A DNA stretch of 64,000 bases from Chrysomallon squamiferum. Its lineage: Eukaryota > Mollusca > Gastropoda > Neomphalida > Peltospiridae. The position numbers and the translations under genes were made by a program. Below, piece after piece: positions 10,601 to 20,700 of this stretch. The stretch lies in NCBI GenBank assembly GCA_012295275.1, contig CM022672.1:3767443-3831442 (forward strand). The letters are read 5' to 3'. The notes below the pieces were generated by a model that was given only the letters and a program-made list of their open reading frames with translations, searched no databases and was not told the origin of the DNA. How positions within the stretch are numbered: position 1 is the first letter of the stretch; the number at the start of each line of letters is the position of its first letter.

Positions 10601-13600
10601 GCAACAGTGAGACTTTATAGCAGTTCAATGTGAAAGTTGTAGAAATAAAAAAAAATTAAAAATATATATGTCTCGGTGACATTTTTAATACTGATTTTTT
10701 CTGATAGGCATTGACATATTAGTAAAACAGTTGTCACAGATAATAATAACCTGCAATATAACTGACTTCATATTCTGAAACTATCACTGATGTTTTGGGT
10801 ATTGCCTGAACATTTGGCTGGTAAGACGTCAGTCGACCTGTGGCAGCGGCTGTTTGATCCCAGTGTGTTTTGAGGTAATCGTCTTTGACCCAGACCAGCA
10901 TTCCATCTACATAGGTAGACTTCAGCTTCTGAAGCTAGTCAATAAGTAGAGAGATATACTGAGCCTTGGTAACATTTTATATTAATTGTTTAACTGTCCA
11001 AAATACAGTTGCAAGAATTACCATAAATGTAACAGGATAAAGTAAACAAAATGTTTTTTTTATTAGAATAAATGTTATGATTATACAGTGCGGATGTTCT
11101 TTTCATTTCATTACACATCAGCTTCAAGTACCTTTTTAACTGATTTTACTTTTTGGAGAAAATACTCCTAAATTTGATGGCAGTATTTGTTCTATTATGA
11201 TAATGCACATAATTATTACTTGTCTGTACTCCAGCACAATGGAGGGCAGAGCATGTATCTCCACCAGCTGATTCAACATGGCCTCTGATGTGGACTTCTC
11301 ATGAGTGATATTTGTTTTAGAGATTTTAGTCTTCAGTGGTAGTTTCTTATCTAACTGAAGTTCTTCATACAGAACCTGAAATGGATTAAAACAGATCTTA
11401 AAAATTCTATTCCAAAATTAAGACTCTGAAATGGTATGAAAATAAATGATAGTAATATGACAGAAACTGGGCAGTTATAGATCAGCATTATTTTTTCAAA
11501 TTGTTTCAAGTATTGAGGCAGTTCTCTTAAAAGGCTAATCTGAAAGATAATGTTGTCCTTTGTTTTTAATGTATTCTTTGATTCTTAGTGTTGTCTTTTA
11601 TTAAATCTATGACTACTAGTATTCCAATACATCACAAAATGCCTTGATATGATTTTCAAGATTAACATCAATGCCACTTTCATAGTCAGCATGCTATCCA
11701 AATTAGCCAAAACCAGGCATGAGTAAGATACACAGAAAACAACAATAATATAAAATACACCAAGAGAAATGTGAGAACTATACCAGGCATTAATATAAAT
11801 TCAGTTTACTGCTGGAATTCCATTCATTATCAAAGATCTGAATGGTTATTTTAACATCAATTTTCTTTTATTACTCACTTGTCTAAGCTGTGGATGGCTG
11901 TTCAAACAGAAATGATGACCTACACAACAGAAAGCCTTTTCCTCCAGCCTAGATAATTTTTTCTGAAATTATTATTATTATTATTAGTTTCATGCCCCAA
12001 GTATTGATAAAAGAAAATGTATATATAAAATAAAACAATTTCAGACATCACAAATATTTTATTTTTGTGAATTTAGGGGAAAAAAAGCATATTATTTTCA
12101 AAGCTATAAATTAGTAAACTAGTTCACTATTTTAAATTTTACACTTTTTAATTTTATTATGTATCTGCTGGCTTATATATTGTTGTTCCCCCCCCCTCTC
12201 TCTCTATCTTTCTCTATCTCTCTCTCTGACTGTCTCTATTTCCTTATTTATTTATTTATTTATTTATTTACTGTTTATTATGCTATTATTTGCATACTTA
12301 TATTATGCTATTTGCATGCTTATGTTCTGTGGTTTTCAGTACCTTTAAGACATCTGAAAATGTTATAAAAGTTTTAGAGTCCACTCGGATAGGATTCATT
12401 TCCATCACAGCCAGTAGAGAGATTAAAGGACATTCTACTTCAAAAAAAACAGTTCCCATATGTCCTGTGATTGTAGTTTCTCTTTTAGTGAATCCATTGC
12501 TAGATGCATTAGTTTAAAATCTGTATTCAGATTTTCAATCCAGTTTGATGATTCATCCTTAAATCAGATTTCAGATCTTATAACTACTATTACAATTACA
12601 AAAATGTCTACTACTATTAATTATAATAAATAAACACACAAATACATTTTACACAATTAATGTTAACTATTTGGAATCAAGGTTTTTATGTTTAATTACC
12701 AAAGACAAAACAATTTCACAATTATTTTTGTGTCTTTGTTAATTCTATCTCTTCATATTTAAAATGGATTTTGTTTTTCTTTATTCATCTGTCTGATCAT
12801 CTCTGACTAATCACGCTTGCAAAAAATACTAGTTTGTGCAGGCTTGAATTGAATAGCCTAAGGAATGAATCCACAGTCTAATACATATTGGACTAGGTCA
12901 GAGAAACTTAATAATCAACATTTATATATATATATATATATAAAACTTCTATCTGTTGTGTAATAACTTATAATGAGATAAATGATATATTCTCACAGTC
13001 TTGGGGAGGTCCCATCCCAAAATGAACAAGACATCTCTTAAATTCTGCACTGCTTTTTCAGAATTCAGCAGCCAGGCTGCTACTGTGGGATCCAGGACAA
13101 ACCATGATTCTGTACCTGAGAATTGATAAATGTTTTTAAAGTAAAATTTGTTTTATTTACACTGATTAATTTCCTATCAGCAGTCAGACATTTATAGTCT
13201 GCAGAGGATACCTGCTACTGTTTATCACTAACAGAAAGGATTCTTTTGTAAGCTCTTTTCTACAAAGGATATTAAAGTTATGAATGAAAGCACAAGTAAA
13301 TACATTTTTGATGTTTTGTGTAATATATCTGAAAAAAAACTGGAAACCAATTCTATCACAATAATAGCTAATCCTACAGATTAACAGGGATGAATCTTTT
13401 GAATTTAGATGCACCTTTTCATAAACTGGATATATGCAGTAATTTTTTATACACAAGTCAAAGTGCAATACCTCCTTAAAAAGAATTCAGCTACAGCCTG
13501 CTTCTTTAGATTAGCCAGAATACAGATGAAAACAAATATATTTTATCACTTACAACAGACTTGAGAGTGATTAATGAAAAGTGACATCAGTTCTACAAAC

Positions 13601-13708
13601 ACATTTTTTGCATTCAAAATTATTTTCTTTGGCTGTTTCTTTGTCATGAAGTCATTAATAAATGCTCTGAAATGAAATAAAAAAGTAAATAAATAAATAA
13701 GTAAGAAA

Positions 13709-13740
<32 letters not shown>

Positions 13741-16125
13741 GAATATAATAATGAAAAAATTAATAATAAATAATAGCTTTATTACCGTTAACTTTGTTTT
13801 TGTTGTCATTACTACTGCTACTGCTACTGCTGCTACTGCTATTGCTGCTGCTATTACTACTACTTTTATTACTATTACTTTTATTACTATCACACCTACT
13901 GCTAAGATACTATAATTATAATAATCTAAATGACTCAGAGAAGTTAAGAATAGGAAAATTATATGTAATATCAAATTATGAAACAGCACAAATTAATATT
14001 TAAATTTGTCTTAGTGGTATAGATTTTGATATAAATTTAAATTATGCATGTCATATCAGAATATTTAGCTTCAAATACCCTCAAAAAACCAAAACTGCAT
14101 TTTATAACTTAATAAAAAATCATTTACAATGATGTTTATTAGATAATATTATTCATGTAAAAATTAATATACCTGAACCATTGCAAATAATCCTGATCAT
14201 TATGCTTCAGTGGAAACAAAAAGATTTTCTTAGATTCTAAATAACTCATACAATCAACAATAATCTTCATTGCTAAATAGGATACCTGAAATATGTCACA
14301 AAATTATCATTCTTATTACAATGAATGGGAATAAAATAAAATTAGAAAATCATACTTGTCAATACAGCTGCTCATACACTACAACAGCCCAAGGTTCTAC
14401 TTTACATAAAACTTAATATTGTTATAATGATCATCAAATGGCTGTATTAACATGTAGGATATGAATTATTTCTAACATATTTCTAGTACTGAATGTAACA
14501 GCCAATTGTTGATCTATACACTCCATATTATTATTACTCGTATCAAAATAGTCACATTATTCAAATTAATATTTATTGAGAACACTTGCAAAACCTGTAT
14601 GTAATCTTATGACTATTACATTTTACCTTCTTAGAAGAACATCCTGATTTCTTCTGAAAAATAAATAAATAAATAAATAAATGAAATAATAATAATAATG
14701 CTACTGTTACTACCACTACTACTACTATTACTATTACTACTACTCCTATTAATAAATACTACTACTAATAATAATAATGCTTATTATCATTATTATTATT
14801 ACTATTTTCATCATTTTCTCCTTCTTTGTGATAAATGTTATGATAAATGTATTTAACATTTATAAACTGACCTTAATTATACAGGTATCCATTAAATGAT
14901 TAAATTATATTTAATAAATCATTTAAACACAATGAATATATATGTAATTTAAAACAAACCAAAACTAACATCAACATCTAGTTGAAACAAAATAAGTGCC
15001 AGCTTTAGTTAAGTGCAGATGTTTTTAAATATTGGTAATTACAAATATATTAATAAATATACATATTTAATTATTGTAACAAAAAAAAAAAAAATAATAA
15101 TAATAATAAGAATAATAAAAAAACATTCAAAAAATAGTATTAAATAACAAAAGTCTGGCATATGATATAGAAATTTGACTGGATTTCATGTTTCTGATAT
15201 GTAGTGTTCATTATTATTAATATTTTTGAATTTCTGACCTAATTTGTCAGTTTTTAATTTTTCAATTTTACATACTGATGGTTCACATGTGTGTGGATCA
15301 TCCATCATGGTAGAATTATCAGAAAAGCTGAGTGTCATGCAAACTGCATCAGTATCTAGAATGTGTGAAATCAGCTTGGTTTTTTCTACATCTGACAGTA
15401 AACTTACATCTGTCCACTCAACTGTGGAATTTAGTACAGAAATCTGAAGAAAAAAGATCCAGTAAACAATAAATAATTATAAATAAATAAATGAAAGAAT
15501 GAATGAATGAATGAACAATAATAATAATAATCATCATGTAAATAATGATGATGATGAAGGTACTAAAAATGATGGCACTAACATTATAGCTAGAAGTCAC
15601 ATTAGCATTAAGAACCAAATAAATTGGTTATTTATAAGTAATACAAAACTTATTTAAACCATTTGTTTATAGCTTCATAGATACACTTGACAAGAAATAA
15701 ATAAAACAATAATGTGAAGTTACATAAAATGTAATTAAGCTTTTTGTTAGCTAGAGCACACTTAAATATTATTAAATAATTAACTTAAAGAATTATTATG
15801 TAATAAGTAATCAATACATCAGATGAAAATATTGTGTCTTTAGATTTCTTGTTAACAAAGATGGTTCTTGGAAAGTGCTCTGTCTTTTTCTTGAATGTTT
15901 ATTCTGTACACTGAGATCTGAAGGCTTTTTTGATATACCATTAGATCTGAAACAAAATGTAAATAAATAAATAATGTTATATACATATGGATATTAACTT
16001 ATATTTATCATTATACACCTTCTATTTAGAAACAATAACTAGATAAACATAATATTTGTTTGTGATATTGCACTGTAAATTGTACATTTTTACACTAGGG
16101 TTCAGGAAACTTGTTATTTGATCAA

Positions 16126-16185
<60 letters not shown>

Positions 16186-18195
16186 TAAAATAAATAATAA
16201 TAAAAAATAATAAAAAATTTAATAAAATAATTATATATTGTTAGATACAATACCTTTCACTTCTTTTAACAATGACTTCACCAAAGTTAGATTTGTGAAA
16301 CTATAATTACATGAAAATATTCTAATCAATTTTTGTTCTTTTGTTTGTATATATTTGTATTTGTACATATATATATGCATTCTGCATGGTCTTTATCTCT
16401 GACTGTGACTGTGGCATGTATAAACATATACATATATAATTTAAAGTATTAATTAAATATGAAATAAATTTATCTTTGAAAATAAGTGGCCTTAACAGAA
16501 CTTATTAAAGGTTTTGTTTAGGATCATTTGATACCTCCAATAAATTAACCTTTTTAAAGAAAATATAAAATAATACAGGTAAGCGTTCACATATAGTTAA
16601 ATACAGATTTAAGAAGATTATTTTTTTTTATTTTTTTCCCTTTTTTTATTATTATTTATTTATTTATTTATTTATTTATTAATTTATTTATAGAAATTAT
16701 TAAATTACCTGTCCTGATTTTTTAATTAATTCTTTTTTTGAATCTTCTGACGCTATCAGGTTTAAAGAATTATTTTTGTTTTCAGTATTCTCTCCGTTAT
16801 ACAATTCTTGAGGCAAAATGTCTATTACGGCTGAGTCACTGTTTTGTCTCCTGTTTTCACTTGTTTCAGATTCTTGGAACAGTTTTGTTGATCTGCCACT
16901 ATCATTCATATATTTACTATAAGACGTGGCAGTTTGTGTAGAAGTATTTCTTCTTGAATCTGGTTTAAAATATCTTTTAAGGCTATCAGTAATTTTCATT
17001 TGAAAAGTTTTCTTACAATTAGGTCTGTCTACATTATCTTGGTTATTTTTATCAACAGAATCTCTTTTATTAAAAATATTATTATTTGGATTTTTATATG
17101 AATAGTTCTCACTGCAGTAAATATTGTTTTGATCATCTGGTACATGTGTTTTAACAAATTTGTTTTTGCATTTTTCATGACCAAAGCATAATTTTGTACG
17201 ACTTTGATGCAGATTGTTCTTGACAAGGCTATTGCACTCAGAATAATTACTTGGACCCTCTGATTTTGATGTATTATTATTACTGGTTGCAGAATGCAAA
17301 GAAGGTGAATTTGAACTATTGCTGTTACTGCTCAAAAAACTAAAAGAAGAAGAAAATTTTGAGTTGTTACCATTGCTCTCAGCACCTGATTTTGAGTTGA
17401 TACTATTACTGCTCAAAGAAATAAATGATTCTGGATGAGAGATGTTTGAAATATTCTTATTCAGTTCTATTCTATTTGAAGCAGAATTTTCAGTAGATGA
17501 TGATTGTTGCAGATAATGATTATCACCATTATCCAAATAAGAATTCATACCTAATGGTAATCTTTCTTCCTGGGGATTCTGATGTAAGAAACTTGATTTA
17601 ATGTTAGTAGAATTCTGAAAAGACCAGAAAGGCTTCATGTCTGTCGGGTTACTTGAAACAAATCCATAGCTATCTTCTAAATCTCTGGTGTTTAATCTGT
17701 TTTGTAGATTGTGGGCAGAAGGTAATTTTTTTAAAATCTTGATTCATATCTTGATTTATAGTAGTCTGAGGGCTCTGTAAAAAATGGAAATAATTTTTTT
17801 CTTCTTAAATAATATATAATGATTAAATAATAATAAAAAAAAAAATTATAAAAAGAAAAGAAAAAGGACAGGAAAAAAAACATATATAGAAAAAAGAATC
17901 AAACCACATTAAATAAAAGACAGTGTCAGACATTTGAATTTCATGTTCAGTATCTTGAAAACATTTTATGAAAAATGTATTATAATTTCAAAATAAACTT
18001 ATTTTCACATGTGAAAAAGAGGGATATTGTGCCTAGATTAACATTTTTGAAACTGATAATTTAATTAATTATTATTATTATTAATTAATTTATTTGTCAG
18101 TTTTTTCATTTCTTCTGGTTTTCTTATTCAAAATTAAATTAATATATCCATAAGCTGAGGAAAAATAAATAAATAAATAAATTAATAAATATATA

Positions 18196-18247
<52 letters not shown>

Positions 18248-18433
18248 TAAAAAAATTAAAATATTGTGTGAAAAATTTAAGAAATCAAAAACACTAAAAT
18301 GAAAAGAACCTGGGTAAGCATTTTCTTTCTTCTCAATGTGTAGACTAAGACCATGATGATCGATTTGATACTTTTCTTCTAAAGCTGAAATCATTCTTTG
18401 AGTGTCTTCAGATATATGGTTGTATGATGACAT
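5920..18433 (-). CDS. POLN: DNA polymerase nu (family A), 22-exon gene model
   Basis: Family A DNA polymerase of the Pol nu type: a nuclear, low-fidelity repair/translesion enzyme that extends primers but has an inactive exonuclease-like domain. Model (minus strand, 5' to 3'): 18433-18310, 17774-16709, 16300-16254, 15946-15910 (end uncertain), 15443-15276, 14653-14627, 14285-14173, 13666-13554, 13115-12997, 12557-12343, 11962-11879, 11375-11220, 10934-10751, 10500-10420, 9935-9821, 9432-9350, 9047-8976, 8553-8494, 8082-7972, 7547-7469, 6500-6433, 6044-5920; about 1080 codons against about 900 in human POLN. Order: Ser/Asn-rich N-terminus, exonuclease-like domain (exons 5-9), thumb (10-12), then palm and fingers with motif A (DFQQIELR), motif B ([14 protein letters not shown]) and motif C (IHDELL). 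No helicase domain, unlike POLQ. Phases agree from exon 5 to the stop except in exon 10. The exon 4/5 junction is uncertain, and the exon 1/2 join is out of frame. Exons 2 and 10 carry apparent 1-base frame problems. Confidence 0.93.
6433..6500 (-). CDS. POLN: POLN exon 21 (motif C)
   Basis: Encodes [22 protein letters not shown] is palm motif C; its Asp is one of the two metal-binding catalytic carboxylates. Acceptor TGTTTTCAG, donor GTACGA. Phases 2 in and 1 out match both neighbours. Confidence 0.95.
6658..6725 (-). pseudogene. Decayed duplicate of POLN exon 20 inside intron 20
   Basis: The minus strand carries a copy of the first two thirds of exon 20: a block around GCAGCCATGTTGAAAGTG aligns to GCAGCTATGTTGAAAGTG of the live exon, followed by AAAAACAGCT in both. 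In the exon frame the copy has TGA and TAA stops, and the acceptor AG is gone. It lies about 830 bases downstream of the real exon, in the longest intron of the gene (968 bases). Homology extends a little upstream into the intron (TTATGGCATATA against TTATGACATATA), so genomic DNA was duplicated rather than an mRNA retrocopied. Confidence 0.75.
7469..7547 (-). CDS. POLN: POLN exon 20
   Basis: Encodes [18 protein letters not shown] and on to the junction with exon 21. QGSAAD is a strongly conserved family A block next to the active site. Acceptor ACATATAG, donor GTAAGT. A degenerate copy lies about 830 bases downstream. Confidence 0.95.
7972..8082 (-). CDS. POLN: POLN exon 19
   Basis: Encodes [16 protein letters not shown] and [16 protein letters not shown], the conserved G(R)RR.LP and R.A.ERQA.N..VQG region. 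Family members usually have GRRR; here it is NRRR. The Glu of AERQA is Ala (AARQA). The other residues of the block are kept. Confidence 0.95.
8494..8553 (-). CDS. POLN: POLN exon 18
   Basis: Sixty bases encoding [19 protein letters not shown], equivalent to the KYKKIKDF... helix of human Pol nu. Acceptor TCCTTCCAG, donor GTATGT. Phases match both neighbours. Confidence 0.93.
8976..9047 (-). CDS. POLN: POLN exon 17
   Basis: Encodes [19 protein letters not shown], completing the YGxGKERL segment after the O-helix. Acceptor CATTTTACAG, donor GTAAGT. Confidence 0.95.
9276..9299. repeat. Poly-A tract in POLN intron 16
   Basis: A run of about 24 A, followed by further A-rich sequence. Confidence 0.9.
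9350..9432 (-). CDS. POLN: POLN exon 16 (O-helix, motif B)
   Basis: Encodes [15 protein letters not shown] and [12 protein letters not shown]. This is the fingers O-helix R-x3-K-x3-Y-x3-YG that binds the incoming dNTP. The position equivalent to E. coli Phe762 is Tyr, as in human Pol nu. The residue after the catalytic Lys is Arg, where human has the Lys known to drive T misinsertion. The donor is the weaker GTTAGC, chosen because it alone keeps phase with exon 17. Confidence 0.95.
9821..9935 (-). CDS. POLN: POLN exon 15 (motif A)
   Basis: Encodes [17 protein letters not shown] (the first Asp spans the exon 14/15 junction) and then [14 protein letters not shown]. Motif A supplies the first catalytic Asp. 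Donor GTGAGA; the Trp of TSQW spans the 15/16 junction, as in the family. Confidence 0.95.
10420..10500 (-). CDS. POLN: POLN exon 14
   Basis: Encodes [19 protein letters not shown], then CLLLAA leading into motif A. It matches the R.MF.s..G..fLAADFSQIELR layout of Pol nu. Acceptor TTTTTCAG, donor GTAAAT. Confidence 0.93.
10751..10934 (-). CDS. POLN: POLN exon 13 (thumb-palm)
   Basis: Encodes [17 protein letters not shown], then [19 protein letters not shown]. The TxTGRLSS.xPN.Q block, which contacts primer-template DNA, is present as [15 protein letters not shown]. Starts in phase 0 after GACTAG; donor GTTATT. Confidence 0.95.
11220..11375 (-). CDS. POLN: POLN exon 12
   Basis: Fifty-two codons encoding [15 protein letters not shown], then [19 protein letters not shown] and VLEYRQ. 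This is the conserved thumb segment (L...L.LP......STSE..L..L...HPLP..ILEYRQ) of family A enzymes. Acceptor CCATTTCAG, donor GTAATA. Confidence 0.95.
11879..11962 (-). CDS. POLN: POLN exon 11
   Basis: Twenty-eight codons encoding [17 protein letters not shown], then LNSHPQLRQ, the L..LE..A....G..F.L.S..QLR.VL thumb helix. Phase 0 at both ends; donor GTGAGT. Confidence 0.95.
12343..12557 (-). CDS. POLN: POLN exon 10, with an apparent 1-base frameshift
   Basis: First part in frame: [18 protein letters not shown], then [15 protein letters not shown]. Second part in a different frame: [19 protein letters not shown], then [14 protein letters not shown]. Both parts match one continuous stretch of human Pol nu (ENLKTLYRL..., WQLF..LELPLIPILAVME). 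The frames meet at a run of eight T on the coding strand (A8 at 12442-12449). The exon is 215 bases where 216 is needed between phase-0 junctions. The acceptor (GATTTAAG) was chosen because a stop lies just upstream and the phase fits. Confidence 0.9.
12345..12520 (+). other. Overlapping plus-strand ORF is a shadow
   Basis: The plus-strand open frame here is antisense to POLN exon 10 and should not be called. It stays open partly because the exon is GC-richer than its surroundings. Confidence 0.8.
12997..13115 (-). CDS. POLN: POLN exon 9 (exonuclease-like domain)
   Basis: Encodes [19 protein letters not shown], then [16 protein letters not shown], equivalent to human LDPRIAAWLIDPSDA. Phase 2 in and phase 0 out; donor GTGAGA. 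Confidence 0.92.
13554..13666 (-). CDS. POLN: POLN exon 8 (exonuclease-like domain)
   Basis: Encodes [19 protein letters not shown], then [18 protein letters not shown], equivalent to human ...PVICFNAKDFVR.... Acceptor CATTTCAG, donor GTAAGT. The catalytic carboxylates of proofreading enzymes are not evident, as expected for Pol nu. Confidence 0.9.
13688..13738. repeat. (AAAT)n microsatellite in POLN intron 7
   Basis: TAAA/AAAT units, slightly interrupted. It gives a hydrophobic Tyr/Leu/Ile artefact frame. Confidence 0.9.
13806..13900. repeat. Interrupted (ACT/GCT/ATT)n triplet repeat
   Basis: Mixed ACT, GCT and ATT triplets in POLN intron 7. The poly-Leu ORF across it is an artefact. Confidence 0.9.
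14173..14285 (-). CDS. POLN: POLN exon 7
   Basis: Encodes [19 protein letters not shown], then [18 protein letters not shown], the exonuclease-like fold equivalent of human ...IYIQIEHSAIWDQEQ. Acceptor CATATTTCAG, donor GTATAT. Confidence 0.85.
14627..14653 (-). CDS. POLN: POLN exon 6 (27-base microexon)
   Basis: Nine codons (KKSGCSSKK) between a TATTTTTCAG acceptor and a GTAAAA donor. Phase 0 on both sides fits exons 5 and 7. It is a basic linker within the exonuclease-like domain. Because it is a multiple of three, it could be skipped without loss of frame. Confidence 0.7.
15276..15443 (-). CDS. POLN: POLN exon 5
   Basis: Fifty-six codons including [17 protein letters not shown], then [18 protein letters not shown]. 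It begins the exonuclease-like domain (TxL...LL..ad.V.l.L.f.D). Acceptor CTTTTTTCTTCAG. Donor GTATGT at 15275 was chosen because it alone gives phase 0. Confidence 0.85.
15910..15946 (-). CDS. POLN: POLN exon 4, 3' boundary uncertain
   Basis: Encodes [12 protein letters not shown] after a TTTGTTTCAG acceptor. The frame stays open to a TGA beyond 15820 ([14 protein letters not shown]). The only donor in the phase required by exon 5 is GTACAG at 15909. A more usual-looking GTATTG at about 15817 would be out of phase unless another exon intervenes. Confidence 0.5.
16129..16183. repeat. (AAT)n microsatellite in POLN intron 3
   Basis: About 18 AAT units. Confidence 0.95.
16254..16300 (-). CDS. 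POLN: POLN exon 3
   Basis: Forty-seven bases encoding [15 protein letters not shown], with Arg completed across the junction. Acceptor TAATTATAG, donor GTATTG. Phases fit exons 2 and 4 exactly. Confidence 0.75.
16709..17774 (-). CDS. POLN: POLN exon 2, large Ser/Asn-rich N-terminal exon
   Basis: From about 17725 to the CAG/GTAATT donor at 16708 there is one open frame, beginning [19 protein letters not shown]. It is rich in Ser, Asn, Lys and Glu with no domain; the corresponding human N-terminal region is also low-complexity and poorly conserved. Small motifs such as [17 protein letters not shown] might be partner-binding sites. A strong acceptor (TTTTTTACAG) lies at 17775. Between acceptor and the T7 run at 17726-17732 the open frame differs by one base, so a frameshift or an unrecognised splice is implied. 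The first Met in the long frame is at 17638. Confidence 0.75.
18197..18245. repeat. (AAT)n microsatellite in POLN intron 1
   Basis: About 16 AAT units, flanked by TAAA repeats. Confidence 0.95.
18310..18433 (-). CDS. POLN: POLN exon 1 (start codon)
   Basis: Begins [18 protein letters not shown] and ends at a CCCAG/GTTCTT donor. The TQRMISAL segment resembles the AQKIMSAM segment near the start of human Pol nu, which supports the assignment. An in-frame ATG 27 bases upstream is possible, but a TATAG acceptor-like site between the two favours the downstream one. The phase-1 end does not join exon 2 cleanly because of the frame problem there. Confidence 0.6.
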
Positions 18434-20204
18434 GATGTATCTATACAATATATTAATCAATTATATTAAAATAAATGTGATAAATAAACAATCAGATTAA
18501 AAGATAGAAAATGCAGAAAAAAGAAACAGTGACAGAGTAAAAATAACTAATAACTGCATTCTCATAAAAAATAAAATAGTGTATTTATTAGAAATAAAAA
18601 ATTAATTTGTTTTTTAAATTTAAAGAATTAGCACTGATTTTAAATATAAATTATACATAATTGTTTTTGAGACAGAAACAAATGAATATTTTATCACAGT
18701 ATACAATTGACAGGTTTTTTACTTTTTAAAATAATTAAACTACATATTTTTTCAATTTGTAGATATTAACATTGTACAGAATATATTTATTTATTTATTT
18801 TTTAAATAAGTATAAATATATATATATAAATAAATAAATAATCCTAATAATAATTTATTAACATGCTGACTTTTTAGTTGTTCCTTTTAATTTTTATTTC
18901 TTATTCTCTTTAAAGAAACAAATTAATAATAATAAAAAAAATAATTACTGACACAGTGACAGACATATCTGGATGACATTCGCCAATCGTATTAAAATTT
19001 CAATTATTTTTTTTCTCTCTCTCCTGCTTTTCTGAATTTTATTTCCTAATCTTCGTCAGCATTGAATATTTGGTGACAGGTGCAGGACTGATTATGTTTA
19101 GAGAAAGTATTTTGTAATGTTAAAGAAATAATTACACGGACCAGTAATTTTAGAGCAGAAATAAAATGAGATTTATTCTCTGTCGTCTTATGTAAATTTA
19201 TTTATTTATTTTATGCATATCACAGTTTTAAATTAATATATTTTTCCACCATTTTTATATTTCCAAACATACTGTTAACAAACAGATTAGTAAATCGTAA
19301 ATAATTTAGGACAGCTGCAATTGTAGCGCTTACAGTTCCGTAAAAATATTTAGACGACCTCAGATAAAAGCGCAGCAGACGACATCTTCCATATTTTCGT
19401 ATTATTTTCATTTCTACTTTGCGAACAGAATCACATAGTAAATAAATAAATAAATAAATAAAAAATAAAAAATACATACAAATAATTCGAATTTTATAAC
19501 TAGCTAGGTGTCAGATTTGAGGCAAATGTTTTTCTTCAAATTTGGTTCGAGACTGAATTGCGTAATCACGTGACCCTGACTGCGTAGACGGCAATCAGTG
19601 CTGTCATTTTGCGAACATTAACTATCAAGTGATTGTTTTACTTATTTTAAAAGATTGAATAATCACTGATAATAATTTTATACTGCAGACCGTGACGATG
19701 CACGGAGGTTGATGTTTTCCTGTCTTTCTTTACCCTTTGCTCTTGAGAATGAATCATGAAAGAATTGCTGAAAAACGTAATAACACATTATATAATTATG
19801 GTTTTCTAACGAAATGAAGGCAAAACTGTAAAGAATATATAGATCATAATACATAATCTGTTCGACTAGCACTTTCATTTCTCACGCCTTTTATTTTGTA
19901 TTTAGTAATTATTATTATTATTATTATTATTAAAGACATCTTTTACGAATCGCTACTTATACTGTTTAGCCGTACCTGTTTTATTATTAGAAATTTTTAG
20001 ATCACGAATAACACAATCACCTGAATGTCTAGAAAGTGTTTATTTGCTAGTAATACCACTATTATTCTTGAAATGCATTTCTTTTTTTTTTTTTTTTTCT
20101 TTCTTGCTATGGGTAGAGAGAGAAAGATAGATTAAATGACCATAAAGGTAAGTAAAGATAGTGTAGAACAACAGTTGTGTGTTCAGTCATCATCATCATC
20201 ATCA

Positions 20205-20242
<38 letters not shown>

Positions 20243-20464
20243 AATAATATTATTACCAACACTAATACGGTATACGTACGCTGTGAACTAAAATAGTTTA
20301 TTATTTATAAATAAGCTTATTATGTATCAAACGTTGAAAATATCAGATATATGCTCGAATTCCGCGTATAAATGGAAACGCATAATCCTTTCAAAACAAA
20401 CGTATCGCATTGTACTGAGTTCATATAATACAGAAATAATCGCTAAAATGTATTTTTAAAGTCC
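18434..20464. other. POLN 5' flank
   Basis: Mostly AT-rich. A less AT-biased, CpG-containing stretch lies at about 19300-19620. It includes TCACGTGA, a perfect 8-bp E-box palindrome at 19566-19573, and could hold the POLN transcription start and a non-coding first exon on the minus strand. The minus-strand ORF at 19220-19477 is not recognised. A poly-T run lies at 20080-20099 and an ATC/ATT repeat at about 20188-20240. Confidence 0.4.
19540..19620 (-). promoter_or_regulatory. Possible POLN promoter region
   Basis: CpG-containing patch upstream of exon 1 with the E-box palindrome TCACGTGA. Position and base composition are the only support; no TATA box or initiator is evident. Confidence 0.3.
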
Positions 20465-20700
20465 ATCTTCGTTGTTACGATAATGTGTACTGTCACGACA
20501 ACAGGGCGCGCCTAATGGAATAATGGACTGATTAGTGCACGGTTCAGATCATTAATCTAACTATAAAGAAACACTCCATGCCCCTCTCAAATCAATTATG
20601 TATCTGATGGGAACAACTAGGTAACCGTGCATGCGCGAACGCCATTAGACCTACCTTCGGTCATTCGTGAAAAAGCAATTAGGATAAAGTAAATAAAAAT
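20465..20700. promoter_or_regulatory. Candidate regulatory patch with several TAAT cores
   Basis: A block of about 230 bases with balanced composition, CpGs and repeated homeodomain-type cores (CTAATGG, GATTAG, CATTAATC, CCATTAG, AATTAGG) inside AT-repeat DNA. No coding frame. It is a candidate conserved element only. Confidence 0.3.

Noticed and set aside
12340-12520. Plus-strand 69- and 75-codon ORFs
   Set aside because: Antisense shadows of POLN exon 10 and the adjoining intron.
5920-18433. Assignment of the polymerase gene to POLQ
   Set aside because: No helicase domain upstream, and motif spacing and wording ([16 protein letters not shown]) fit Pol nu better.
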